From assembly GCA_022577435.1 (NCBI GenBank), contig JAKOON010000012.1, positions 17,770,585 through 17,834,584 on the forward strand: a stretch of DNA of 64,000 bases, read 5' to 3'. A model generated the notes under the pieces. The model was not told the origin of the DNA. It saw only the letters and a list, made by a program, of their open reading frames with translations, and did not search any database. Source of the DNA: Embiotoca jacksoni (lineage: Eukaryota; Chordata; Actinopteri; Embiotocidae). This document shows, one piece after another, positions 1 to 12,617 of the stretch. Made by a program: the position numbers and the translations under genes. Position 1 is the stretch's first letter. Every line of letters begins with the position of its first letter.

Positions 1-302
1 CTCATTCGTTTACTAAAGTCACGAGTGTCTTAGTCCATCTTTCAATACTTTCTGACTTGCAGAGCCTGTATGAGGCCTGATCCCATTTGCCAAAGCAGGT
101 CAGAAATAATTAGAAAGTTTTCATTTTTTAAAGCAGCATTTATAATTTTTTGGCCACTTGGGGGCAGAAATCTGCAAAAAAGTAGCATCACCGCCATTAG
201 ACATGTTATGAACGTGTAACGTTGTTACCACTAACATGTCAGCAAACTTGTAGCATTAATATCCATTTGAACTTGTATCCCTCGCCAGCTCTCTTTTCGC
301 TC

Positions 303-347
303 AGTTTTGGTCTTCACCAACTCCTGAGAAACATATTTGTGTCTTTA
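303..347. repeat. Short dispersed repeat segment, copy 1
   Basis: About 45 nt (core TTTTGGTCTTCACCAACTCC, then a CTTTAGC motif) resemble 11097-11141, which has TTTTGGTCTCCACCAGCTCC in the same order. The flanking 150-560 region has the look of an old interspersed repeat, but its borders are not visible. Calling it one family rests on this short similarity only. Confidence 0.45.
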
Positions 348-2009
348 GCGGCTAAAACGCTCCAAAGTGTTGGCTGGTAGAAGTGGCTACGTTTGTCTGT
401 CGCTGCTGAGCAAACCGTTTGCACTGCAGGTGTTTTGTTTGAGATTTTTTTCAGAAAACTACAAAGTTTATGAGAGTGAGGAGACTGAACCAGTAAAGTA
501 AAGTTAAAGCTATAAAAACATGTCACTACGAGCAACTGTTTCACATTAAATACTGGCCTTTTGACCCTTTTTTTACTATGAAAATGTTGAGAAGAGCAGC
601 TTTAAACATGTGGGCGCACTACAAAAGTAAACAGTTGACAGTTGGAACTATTTTCAGCCGAGGATTAAGATACATCTGGTGAGTATTTAGGCGTTGAGAG
701 CATCTATGGTGCATTGGGAAAAAAAATGTCACCTAGTGTAACGTTGAGATTCTCTAGTTCCTGCACAGTATTGTAGATCTGTGGCTCAAAGGAATAAACT
801 TTTCTACACAGTCAATACTTATTAGTGGAATCAATTCTGCGTTGGTTTTTAATCTTTTCCTGGTATGTGATGTACAGAAAAATAACAGTGTTCTGTTGAG
901 TCACTAACAAGGTTTGGAAAGGAAGGGAGAGGACACATGAGGATAAGCTAGGGTGCATTAGGAAAGGAGAGGCGAGGGCAAGTGAGAGAGGGAAGTGTAG
1001 GACAGGTTAGCATGGGAGGGAGGAGAGGAAATGAGAAAGGATGAGGGGGTGAGAGCAGAAGAGAGGACAGGAAAGGAGAGGAGAACATCAGAGAGAAAAT
1101 GAGAGGAGAGACATTGACGTCTGCGATGCTATCAGGTCTCGTTGCTGATATGACAGCCTCAGTCCCCATTGACAGAGCAATCAGCCTGCCATCTCCCACA
1201 GCCTGCTCTTCTCCTGCGTGGCACAGCACAGCTCCGGCTCCCATTGTCTCTCAGGGCTTTGTTCTAAATAACATCTGCACTCGTCAGCATGGGTTTTATT
1301 CTCTTCTGGGCTCTTATCCCTCAAGCAAAGTTTGAAGGGATTTTCCTGCCCCTGGCTGTGCAGTTTGAAATGCCCTTGGTGAAACACAACAGTGGGAAAT
1401 ATATTTTAGTCTGAGAAACACTGTAGGTTGTTGGAACTAGTACAAGTAATGTATAATACATTGTTACACTTCAGCACAGGATGAATCGTTTTCACTTTAT
1501 GTTCAATAGTTAGGCAGCAGAGCCGCAAACCGTTTTATTTTCATAGATAATTAACTATGTAAGAATTTGATCTCAAACTGGTGAATTCATAGGCAGATAT
1601 GTTGTCATATTAAGGCTGGACACAGAATTGTTTGTACCAGAGCTTGTAAAATGGATTTGAAGAATGTGATGTAATGTCTAATTTTCTCTATGACTCAACG
1701 GTAAAAAGTACTTGAATGTAACATTAGCAACTAGTGACTCTGGACTGAGCCGGAACAGAACCCAACTAGGACACCTGGCCTGTTGTTATATAAGCCTCCC
1801 AGCATGCTGTGCAAGAGTCGCCTGAGAGAGATCAACACAATGAAATAGAAATATGAATATAAATAAATAGCAATGCGGTCAAACAAAGGAAAAAACAGAG
1901 AAAATAAGATGAATAAAAAAAATGCAAAAAGGAGCCTCAGCAAAATAAGAGCAAAGAGAGTCGAATCGTGATAGCGAAAGACTGAGAAGACACTTTATCA
2001 CTTGTATTG

Positions 2010-2026
2010 CCCCCCCCCCCCCCCCC
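2010..2026. repeat. Poly-C tract
   Basis: Uninterrupted run of about 17 C, followed by a C-rich stretch. It is one of several poly-C tracts in the window. Confidence 0.9.
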
Positions 2027-3345
2027 ATCCCCGCCCTCCCTTACAGAGTCAATGTAGAGGAAGATATACAGCATTTGACCCTCAGAGGGAAGCCTGCGGA
2101 AGAACATACGTGTCTGCTATAGAAGAGCTGGCAGTGCTGATGTTAAATGTATCTCTCAAAAGCGCCGGAGTACAGTGAGGATACACTTGAGGTAAATTCA
2201 TCACAACACATTTATGGGATCTTCACTAAACATATGTATTGAGAGAGTGAAACAGAAAACACATTTGTCACTCATTTTTAAACTGGACCGGGGAATTATG
2301 TACAAATGTTCAGCGTTGGTTGAGCGTCTGTGCGTTCATGGTGCGGCGATCCAAAGAATCTGAACTGTTAAAGTTTGTGGAAAGAGGAGAGACACAGATA
2401 CCCGGATGGAGAAAGTGAGAGACTGTTACGAGGCTGCTAACGGGCCAGTTACTAAAGGTGGGCCGTGGCACCGGGTCACCTCAAGCTGGCTGCATACAGA
2501 GAGTGAGAACCCTCACGCTGTTAGTTGGACTATTAATAGTGGAGACACTCTGCTTTCTGCAAGCAGCCAGGCATCCAAACAGGCAGCAAAGGCCTGCGGT
2601 CATTCAGGAGTCCAGGAAACCCAGGCAGCAAGGAAAAGAAGATTACAGGACAGAAGACCCCTAATGAAGAGACAATTTAGATAATCGACTGAGATAAGAA
2701 GTGAGCAAAGGATTTATTTATAGCATTTTAAGTTTGCTCTTAATTTTAAGGTAAAGAAGTGATCTAATTGTCGTAACTGAATGGACAACTATCGATTAAA
2801 ACCAGGCTTTATTTGATGAACATGACCTACATTTAGCATAACTCTTTTTGCCTTTTATCATGACAGCTTATATTGTTATATAGTCAAATATTTCTGATGT
2901 AACTTGTCGCCAAGAGGCTCGTGCTCTTTGCAAACGTACTTAAAAGCTTTTTGTTCAATTTCAACTCCAATATTGTTGCATCTACTAATTTATGAGAAAT
3001 AAGCTAATTTATTCCACAAAACCTTTTGAAAAATTATACTTATTTATCAGTGCACTTATCAATAATTTAAATGAGGCGCTATATAGAATAGACCTTTCTG
3101 TTAACATGGTTGGTGTTGAGTTACTTTGTTTGCTTACTGTAAGCTAAATAATTTGCTAGAATTTAGTGCTAGTGGCGACCAAGCTTCTTGTTTTGCTTCC
3201 CAGTTTTCAAGCAAAGCTAATCGCCTGCTGGCTCTAGACTCATATTTAGCATGCAAACATGAGTGGTATCAATGTTTTCCAGTAACTCTCAGCAAGGAAG
3301 CAAATAAGCACATGTCCCAAAATGTTAAATTATTAGGCTAATGTC

Positions 3346-3636
3346 ACTCCTTATTAGTTTTTCTGGTGGTCAATCTGAAAAGGATCCCAATCATAAATTA
3401 GATATTAGGCCACAAAAAGCGGCATTTTGTGGGGGCGTGTCTGTTTGATTGACAGGTCTGTGGTGCAGTCAGGTTTTCGTTATCAGTAGGCAGGGCGTAG
3501 CGCTCTCAGGTCCCCAATCTGATGGAGTCAGATCCACCGCTCCAATAACAAGATGGTGAAGCCCGAAATCTGAACTGGAGGCTTCAGAACAGCAGTTCAC
3601 AAACCATTGGGTGACTTCACTGTTGGTTGCTGCTTG
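3346..3636. repeat. Dispersed repeat, copy A (pairs with 59947-60242)
   Basis: This stretch aligns over roughly 290 nt, same orientation, with 59947-60242. Shared landmarks in order are TCTGAAAA, GGCGTGTCTGTTTGATTGAC, TGTGGTGCAGTCAGGTT, GTCAGATCC, and CACTGTTGGTTGC near the end. Copies are diverged by scattered substitutions and small indels. The preceding 3100-3345 (GCTAATCGCCTGCTGGCT and nearby) also looks like an interspersed fish repeat, from memory of similar sequence. No coding capacity and no clear terminal repeats are seen. Confidence 0.8.
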
Positions 3637-4282
3637 ATACTAAGCATGCAGTTGTTGAAGTCTTCTTTCAGCTCAAGTTGAGGAAAGACTGACCGAGTAC
3701 AAGCTCATCCGTTTCATACTGGCCACCTTAGTAAGTTCTATTTTTGGTAAACTGAGACCCAAAATGTTTTTGTTTTAAAAGAGACAACAGTTTGGGTGGA
3801 GATTTCCGTCCTAGATTTTGACGTAAGTTTAAAATGTTAAGTTGCGACTTTTTATTTTTTTTTTTTTCCTCTTTTAGATTTTGGGACTAAGAACTGCTAT
3901 TAACCAAGATGAACGTTGAAATGAAGAAGAATATGATGAAAGCAAGCAAGCGAATGATGTCTTAATAGTCCTTGCTGCTGATGCTTTTTTTGTGAGCTGA
4001 TATATTTACCTGCGGTAGTTTACACAGGCCGCTCTAATCTCTCCTTCCCCCGTGTGGGTGTGTTTGTGTTTCTGTCCATGTTCTGCTCATTCAAGACTCA
4101 GCTGGTTGAAGCAGGTGCAAGCTGGTGACTCAACCACGTGCGTGCTGCCGAGCCGGTCCTTCAAATACGCCTTTGTGTGGCCTAAAAACTCAAACCATCC
4201 TGTGCTTTCTATAAACAAATGCCACCGCCCTGTATTTGTCGACCACACGCACACAGATGTAGTAAACTCAGTGAAATGAACC

Positions 4283-4409
<127 letters not shown>

Positions 4410-4821
4410 TCAGACGAGGCCTCACAACCAGATTTATTATGTTATAATCGGTGCAGTGATTCTATTGAAAAACCTCCCATTGTAGGCTCTTTTTAATAAA
4501 TACATCCTGTAAGCTACCTTTTTTTTTTATTTCCCAGTTAAAATACCTTTTGAATTCACTAAATTTGTGTTTATTTTTCTTTCCTGCTTGATCTGCACTG
4601 AATTTGCCTTCCAAATGTATTGCTCTCTTGTGCCATCATAATTTGCCTCCTATCGCTTTGAACCGGTTATTGTTCTTCCAGGCAGGAATCACGAGGTTAG
4701 ACAGTTCAGCAGCATTACCCTGCTTTCCATGTACAGTAGATGCAGATGCTGCTCGCTGTAGGTAGATTACAGAGGCAGCCGACTGACATAAACAGGGGAG
4801 GATAAAGAGCAGCCGTTACCG

Positions 4822-4856
4822 TGACGTCACTAATGCAGCCGCGGCCCTTATATAAG
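4822..4856 (+). promoter_or_regulatory. CRE plus TATA-box promoter-like element
   Basis: A perfect palindromic CRE, TGACGTCA (4822-4829), is followed 19 bp later by TATATAAG (4849-4856). That is the usual spacing and order for a + strand CREB-responsive TATA promoter, with an expected start near 4880. The following 600 bp are mildly GC-rich with a GGA tract. No recognisable coding exon with a donor site follows, so the product (a 5' UTR exon of rims2, or a noncoding RNA) is unknown. Both motifs are near-palindromic, so strand is inferred only from their order. Confidence 0.4.
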
Positions 4857-5295
4857 CCCACTGTTTGAACACCAGACCCAGGCACTACATACTCGGACAT
4901 ACTGTGCAGCATATAGACCACTGCTCACTCTGCCCAGGGCTGAAGGTGGCTTCGTGGGAGCTTTAAATGCATTATTCCAGAGGTTCAGTGTCTGTATGTG
5001 TGCATGTGCGTTCACGGTTGCTCGGTTTGCGTAGCGTAGCGTGTACTACAGTATCTACAGTGAGCGTAGCAGTGAAGAGGCCTGCTTTTCATCCCCATCA
5101 TCTGACACTGATCAGGAGGGAGACGAAGAGAGCTGATATTGTGATCCTGGGATCGTGCTCCTCGACCGGAGTCTGATGGAGGATCTCCCGCTAATCCCTT
5201 AATATCACTCGTCCCACTGAGATACTGCCACCATCGCCATGGTGATCATGACATGGCCTGGATGTGTAGTAGTGGAACGAGGAGGGAGGAGAGCG

Positions 5296-5336
5296 GTGGA
5301 GGAGGAGGAGGAGAAGGAGGAGGAGGAGGAGGAGGG
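5296..5336. repeat. (GGA)n purine-rich repeat
   Basis: Imperfect GGA trinucleotide array with one GAA interruption, about 40 bp. Confidence 0.9.
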
Positions 5337-5737
5337 TCATGCACAGACACGTAGAAATCCTCCTGTTTGAAACATGAACACAATCATTTGAAGTTTTAGC
5401 TGAAGGCAGGACATGCAGGCATTTTAAAGCCACCAGGCATCATCACGCGATGAGGAGGGGAGGAGGGTGCTGCGTTTGCTGTAGACGGTGACGCCTTATC
5501 CTGGAGAGGGCGGCTGCTTGGCTTTAAATCTGCGCAGAGACTCTGCTAATGCAGCGGAATCCTTTGATTTGGGATTTTACAGCATCCGCAGTCAAACAGA
5601 TCTCTCCACCATCAGACAGATGTTGAGAGCCATCAAGTTCAAGTTAATTTCAGTCTTACAGTACTGTGGTCACATCTGTTTACTTCGGATGAATGTGCCC
5701 ATCTTTAGACTGTCTTACATACCCTGTACAGCAAATG

Positions 5738-6269
5738 CAGGGTTCCCACAGGTCAGGGAAGATCAGGGAACATCAGGGAATTAAAAAAAAAAAAATCTCT
5801 TTTCCAGACAGGGAGAAGTCAGGGGATTTCATAATTTTTGGGCCCAAGTGGAATATCAGGGAATTTTGTTTGCATGTTTAAATTTAAGTTGCCCTTAATC
5901 AAAATGTAATATGTCCCATGTATGTGGCTATAACATTAGTTCGCTACTTATTGTTAACGTGTATGTCGGGTAGCATTAGTGGTCACTGACCGAAATTTAA
6001 AATGTAGCTGCACAGGTTGCGAGGTGATTACAGTTATTGTTAGATTAATTCTTTGCCTCTCTAACCAGTATTTAGACATGTATTTTCTTTCTTTCAATAA
6101 AAGAGCAAACGGAGGGGCATGTGTCAGCCCCTTTTTAACAGAAATGTCTGCTCAGCACAACACAGCCCGTTTTTCTGTTCATTATTACTAGGTCATGGAA
6201 TTTTTGCTTTTAGTCAGTGAAAGTCAGAGAGTTTGACATTTGACAAGTGGGGGTCGAGTGGGATCCCTG
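5738..6269. mobile_element. hAT-like non-autonomous DNA transposon
   Basis: The left end CAGGGTTCCCAC and right end GTGGGATCCCTG are inverted copies with one mismatch. A CAGGG-type terminus is typical of hAT elements. The left subterminal region carries several direct TCAGGGAA motifs, as expected for transposase-binding sites. The 532-bp interior has no transposase frame. No 8-bp target-site duplication is visible, because the right end runs directly into a tandem array. Family assignment is inference. Confidence 0.6.
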
Positions 6270-6388
6270 TATATTATAACTCCATGTATATTATAACTCC
6301 CTGTATATTATAACTCCATGTATATTATAACTCCCTGTATATTATAACTCCATGTATATTATAACTCCCTGTATATTATAACTCCATG
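6270..6388. repeat. 17-bp minisatellite, seven copies
   Basis: Seven perfect 17-bp units alternate between TATATTATAACTCCATG and TATATTATAACTCCCTG, making a 34-bp higher-order unit. The array begins exactly at the right end of the hAT-like element, and the CCCTG unit ending equals the transposon's last five bases. This suggests the array was seeded by the element/target junction. Confidence 0.95.
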
Positions 6389-8690
6389 TTGATTCAAAAG
6401 TGTGTAACATCATATGGCATGTACAGCAATGTTTTAGCGTTGTGCAGGGTGTGTGACCTGTGTGCATGGAGATGATATCACATGGCCCCCGTGCTTGTCT
6501 GCCTGGGTACACTGGGTGCAGTTTAGTTAAGGGAGCTAATAGTGACGTGCTGTAGCGATGAATTGGGACAGGAAGGAGTAGAGCAGGCTGGGCCAACAAT
6601 AGGCAGGGTATCTATTACCTCTCTATTGTTAGCCATGGCTGGGCTATTATTATAGCTCTCAGTGAGAAACAGACAGCTGACTGCAGTTTTAGTACAGCCC
6701 ATCTTACTGCTGCCAGCCAGGAACAACACCGCTCAGAGGTTTTAAGATGGGACAGGCTGGGAGTTTAGTCGAGGGAAAGGTTTGGATAGTGGCATGTTTT
6801 GGACAATATGACCACGATCATTACTACAACTTCTACTTCTGCTATGTTTTTTTGTTTTTTTTAACTGATGCCCCTTACAAGTCTTGTTTTTGAGATTAAA
6901 CCTGTTGTAGTTACAGGACTCTTCCTCTCCAGGGAAACCAGAAGAACAGGCTGAAACTAGGCTTTTGCTGATTATGAGACTGGAAGTAATTTGGGGATAG
7001 CGAGACCCTGCAGGATTGGTTCTCGAGGAGCGGTTTTGATGCTTCGCTGTTCATAGTATAGGGTTAGAGGAGGACACGGAGCTGCATTCGTCTGTGTTTG
7101 TCTGGAGATTGGGTGAACACGCAGAGGGCGTTGACCCAGCCGCGGTGAGGTTAGGGCTGACTTTTCGACAGTATTCCCGGTGGAGCTGTTGAGCCGTGTA
7201 TGGGAGGAGTTGTGACGTCGGCATGGGACAATGTCAGCTGCCAAGAAAGTGCTGATCACAGATGTAATAAAATGTATCTGTGTCAGGTTGAATAAAGTGG
7301 CTGACAGGAGAAGCACCCGAGCGTTCATGTACAAGGAAAGACACGTCAGTGCACACACCATTACCAAAGCAAACAGGCAACACATATGTGCAAGAACACA
7401 AACACGGTGTATCGGTGCCTCGGACTGAACACTGCTCATTGATGTTCCATATAATAAACTGTCTTTATCAAAATAAATATTGCACATATGTTTCCTGTAA
7501 GGTTTTGCATAGAAATACTCTTGTGGATGTGTGGGCTGCTGGGTGATTAACTGACTCTTTGCCACTTGGAAATCTCTCAGGAGTGGAGATATGGAGCAGC
7601 TCAATTGAATCCTGGCAGGTAATCTAAGGAAACAGATGGATTTTAGTTATATTTGGCAGGAGATTAGCCACTTCCCCGTTGCTCAGAAAAACCTGCCGTT
7701 GCCAAGTCCTGTTCGACAATCTGAATATTAGTTTTTGGTCAGGAGGTCTGGCTTGTGCGCTGTTAGATTGCCTATTCTGATGAGTGTGCCCCGTGAATTC
7801 AATCCTATCTGTGCTTTCTAAGGCCCAGCTGTGGTAAGCTGGCCAACCCCTCCACACCCAGGCGCCTGCCCTCTCGCCGTCCCTCCTGCCCTGCCTATCG
7901 CGCCGTGCCAGCGCCCCGTGCCAGAGGAAGTTATCAGCGCTCTATCCCCTGCCCCTAATCCTCTCTGAGGTGGAGAGAAAGTGTTAAGTAGCACTTCTCC
8001 TGGCATTTATTGGAGAGGAAGAATGAACAGGTGTCTGTAGACCTAATCGTCTTTCTTTAAATGAGCTGCTATTTTTAGTGCAGCCTCTCCTTTTCCTGGA
8101 GATTTGTGGGTAATGTACAGTATAGGTGGTACAATGGGGGATTTCTGTTTTATATAGCCTGCAGGGATAACGCTGACATCGTCATACTCTGCATGTCAAT
8201 TTTCCTTATGTGGCTGGTTGAAGTACAGTAACACACTAAAATGTTTTTTGGGGGTAATGTAATGCAGTGGATTTTACAGTTTGCTAATCTATTTTACAGT
8301 AGTGATGTTCTTCTTTCTGCTGGCTTGCTGGTCAGTGTTGTTTCCACATTTTGGAAGTTTCTTTATAAGTGACATCATTTGGAAATGATTACAAACTACA
8401 TTAGTTTTCTTTGGTTGGTTTTTATTCGGCCGTGAACAATCTACATTTAATAACATTTTTGGAAATAATGAAAAGACATTCATTCTGTCCAGATGGGACT
8501 TTGACATAAAACAAAACAGAAAAACACTTAATATGAATATAATCCTGATATGCATCATTACAGATCTTTTTCATTCATGACAAACAGATTTAGATGATCA
8601 TTACTCAAATAGTACTTTTTTTTTTTTTAAACAAACATACAAAGCACATGGCTTTATCTCAAGTTTCTTTTAATGAAAATAATACAATTT

Positions 8691-9222
8691 TTAAAGGTCC
8701 CATATTGTATAAATTCAGATTTCCATTTCTTTTGTGATTATAAAGCAGGTCTAGCAGCTCGACAAATACTGTAAACGGAGAGATGCACACAGCCTGGATA
8801 CAGCAAGTGTGTTTGAATGAACTGTTTCACTTCTGTAAGTTTGTGATGTCACAAACTCACAGTGGTGCCATATGTCCATCCTCAGCAGGACTCATTGTCA
8901 AACTTGGAAGAAACACTGATGCGTTATTCCATTGTGGAGCCAGCAAGCCACAAGAGAGAAGAAAACCGTGTGTTTGATCTGGGCCGCTGTCATTTAGAAA
9001 AGAGTCAGCCAATCAGAAGAGAGGGTCACTGATATTAATGCCCCTTAAAGGCACAGACACAAAACAGCCTGTTGTTGGCAGAGCTCAAGAGAGAAGCTGA
9101 GGAGAGGAGATGTAAAACTATATAGAGATAGTTTTTGGCACATAAAACCACAAACATATCTTCTCATGGAGATCAAGACTGCACATGAAACCCAGGGAAA
9201 TTTTAAAATATGGCACCTTTAA
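8691..9222. mobile_element. TTAA-flanked MITE (piggyBac-type)
   Basis: After TTAA (8691-8694) the left end reads AGGTCCCATATTGTATAAA. The right end, read inward before TTAA (9219-9222), is AGGTGCCATATTTTAAAA. Terminal inverted repeats plus a TTAA duplication are the hallmark of piggyBac-like elements. The 532-bp body has no transposase, so this is a non-autonomous copy. The same termini are, from memory, common in percomorph genomes. Confidence 0.75.
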
Positions 9223-11096
9223 AAACTAACTGTAATCTGAGTGAATTTTGCTTATGCGATACTCTGGTGCTCAAACACGTATTAACACTGGAACCTGGCC
9301 ATGTTCAGCATTTATACACAAGACTCTTAATGTAATAAATCGTGACATTTACCAGGTAAATTTGGATCAAATAACCCCCACTAGATCTTTCATCACGGCT
9401 CCATCTCAGGTGACTTGACTCATGAAATCATTCCCTATGCATCACAGTAATAACATTATTGCACTTAAATTTGTATTCTACCGTTACAGCCAAGACGAGA
9501 GCAGAATTCCGCAGTGCCTCAGCCTCCAGTGAGAGTTTTCCCTGTAGCTCTGAGTGATTTCTGACAGACATTAACCTCATCTCCTGGCAGTACTGAGTGG
9601 CTCGGATGGTGTTAATGATGTATGCAGTTGGTATTTACCCACTGAGCCAGATTACTCCCTTATGATCCAATTATCACTCAGTCTGTAGTGGACTCAGAGG
9701 GCCCGCAGGGTCACTGCTTAGCCATGAGATCCTCTATCACATATTTTCTACTTCAGTGTTGATGCCAAGACGAGGCTTCTCACTATCTGTTGAAAAACTG
9801 CCGGCCACTGTGGGATGCCAATATCCTACTCTAAAATCATTTGAGGAGGCATTTGTAACATTTTATTGTAGAGTCTCTGCTGGGATACGTTTTCCAAGTC
9901 GGTCTGTTCTACACCCTGCAAAACAGTTCTAAATGCAAAGATTCCAAGTCAAGCACAGATGCATTTAGCTGTTCACATAGTTGATGTATGTTCAGTGCAA
10001 TCTAACTGGACTCCTCAGAATATGTGCATGTTTGAAGGGCTACTTGGCTATGTTCAGACATACTTTCTCCTAATCATTGCTGTGTCACTCTTTCCTGAAG
10101 GAGAGCTCCCCCACTCTATACCTGACCATGTTTTACTGCTCTTTGCTGTTCTGTCAATATCTTGCAGATTTTTGTGAAGGAAATAAAAAGGGACTGAGCT
10201 AATGCAGAACTTTAGGCAGAGACCTCAGAATGAGTGGTTGGTAAAGGCTGCCACCCTTTGGGCAGGATAGATGGAACATGGCATGTGCTGTTAGTGTCTA
10301 AACTGAACAGAAGTAGATTGTTGTGGTGATTTATGGCCATCAAACACATGGAACTGCTTCATCATGTCATGTTTTTGACATTGATAAGATGGTAAAACAG
10401 CAGGCTACAGCATAAAGGAATATGTGCCGGTTTTCTGTTAACAGTTTAAAAAGCTCAGGCAGGAAATTTGGAAATCCTGTGCTGGATGGCACATCAGCGA
10501 GCCACCTAGTTGCACTGAGTGACATGTACCATGAAGTGTTGCCTATTTAGAATCAGTACCACATACACTGTTTTGCTGTTGGTCCTGTATCAAAGTACCT
10601 CCCTCAAAGAGTGTTTCACTCCCATTAGAACACATTTTCCCATTGTAACTTAGGACAGGTTGTAACCAGGCATGCCTGACTCGCCAGCCGGGTATCATGC
10701 CAAAGTTGTTTTAACCCAAACTGTGATCTATTCCAAACTCTAATGGTGTGGTTTTTCAGGTGTCAAAACCAAAGGTATGTTACTATCCCCACCTAGGCGA
10801 GGCAAGCCATGACACTGATACGGTATTCTCTTGTGGACTGATTGGTGTATCGCTTTGGCTTTATAGCGTGTTGTGCTGGGAATAAGATAAGGTTGGGTAT
10901 AGGTTAAGGATCTCAATAATGGCTGGTTGAAGTTAGGGATAATGTAAAGGAAAGACACATGTCAACATGGAAGCAGACTTCAACACAATACCTCCTATAC
11001 CCTGCAGAGCAGCAAATGGTCACAATATTTCCTAATACACATGCTATTTATTCATGTTTGCTGGGGGACCAATTTTTTTTTACCCTTCTTTAAGCT

Positions 11097-11141
11097 GTTT
11101 TGGTCTCCACCAGCTCCTGATGGAAATATCGGTCTCTTTAG
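11097..11141. repeat. Short dispersed repeat segment, copy 2
   Basis: Resembles 303-347 (the TTTTGGTCTCCACCAGCTCC core followed by a CTTTAGC motif). Flanks do not align clearly. Confidence 0.45.
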
Positions 11142-11522
11142 CATCTGTATGTCAACAAGCTCGTTGTTAACTTCATCTGCCTCTTGTTTGCTGATAAAAG
11201 GTAATTTTTTTCTTGAAATATTTAAGATGTACAATGGTATTAATTTTGTCCGGACGATCTGTAATTTGTCAGTTTATCAGTGTTTTCACTATCCGTGAAT
11301 GAGTGTGTCCTCTGTGCCAAGCCTTCACATGTCTGACTTTGATGACTCGTAGTATGCAGCTCGCTGTTCCTGCTGCCCATCAGAAGTTGTTATGTACACA
11401 TTAGCTGTTGCTGGACCTGCTGTGGTGCAACTGACATGTTGCCAGACTTGTTCTGAGTGTGGGGGAATGTGATGATTCAGGGCTTGTTGTACATCTGTCA
11501 CGTTACATTTTAGTTTTTACAG

Positions 11523-11652
11523 TTTCCTTTCCTTTCCTTTCCTTTCCTTTCCTTTCCTTTCCTTTCCTTTCCTTTCCTTTCCTTTCCTTTCCTTTCCTTT
11601 CCTTTCCTTTCCTCTCCTCTCCTCTCCTCTCCTCTTCTCTCCTCTCCTCTCC
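11523..11652. repeat. (TTTCC)n then (CTCTC)n pentanucleotide array
   Basis: About 90 bp of perfect TTTCC units shift into a CTCTC-type variant for about 40 bp. The strand is pure pyrimidine throughout, so triplex (H-DNA) formation is possible. Confidence 0.97.
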
Positions 11653-12550
11653 CTTCATTAATTAGCCCCTAGAAAAATTATGGTCTTTTTGCTTGAAAAA
11701 GTAAAAGTTAGCAGTTAATTGACTGATTGATTAATCAGATAATTGTTTTAGCTCTAGTTTGTACACCCTCGGCCTGTTTGTCCATGGCTTTATTACAGCT
11801 GAACATCCTGCCAGCTGGATCATTTTTTTGTAGATGACTAGAATTGGATCCAGTGCAGCTCTGGGAGACCAAAACAACAGAAGTGTCCTGGGCATTACTT
11901 TTTCAACTTTTGAAAATATTAGTCGTATTTCACTTATTTTTTTCTCTTCTTCCATTTATTGCTACTTTCTGTGAGCCACTTTCAAAATCCACTAAACAAG
12001 TTCAATCAAAATGGCATAAAAATAGTTTGTTGTGCATTCTCTCATAAAGCGCCAGTTATCTACTCTTATGAACTTGTGCAGCACATCCGTCCACTAGAGA
12101 GCAGTGTAGCATCAGTCATGCTCAGACATCTTTTCAAAGCCACTGATGCAGAGTAGGTGGAAACCAAAATACAGAACAAAACAACAGACCAAAAATAACA
12201 GCAGCATGTGACTAACTCAAACTTCAAAGTGACACTCCTGACACAAAAAAAAGAAAGACAAATCTATTCTTAACTCTGTCCCAGCGTGTGTGTGTGTGTT
12301 TCTCTAGTGTGTGTTTTGGAGGCTCATGGGATGCAGAGTGCAGGTTAAAGAGACGGAAAGCAGACACGGGATCTGCCCTACAGGCCTCCTCCGCAGCCAG
12401 GATACTGAATACGTCACTTGTGACATTTTACACTCACTTATTTTACTGCCCCGTGTCAAATAATACACAGCGCACTCACTCACTCGCGCATGCACACGCT
12501 CACACATACGAGTACAGTACACACAAGGATACGTGGACGTGAGGGCGCGC

Positions 12551-12580
12551 GCACACACACACGCACACGCACGCACACGC

Positions 12581-12613
<33 letters not shown>
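12551..12613. repeat. (CA)n microsatellite with CG interruptions
   Basis: CA repeat with several CACG interruptions. Alternating purine-pyrimidine throughout. Confidence 0.95.

Positions 12614-12617
<4 letters not shown>

Noticed and set aside
6270..6388. CRISPR-like regular repeat array
   Set aside because: Units are contiguous 17-mers without unique spacers in a vertebrate intron, so it is a minisatellite.
6972..7604. 210-codon open frame on -
   Set aside because: Composition is not protein-like over its length, no family recognised, no promoter or splice context.
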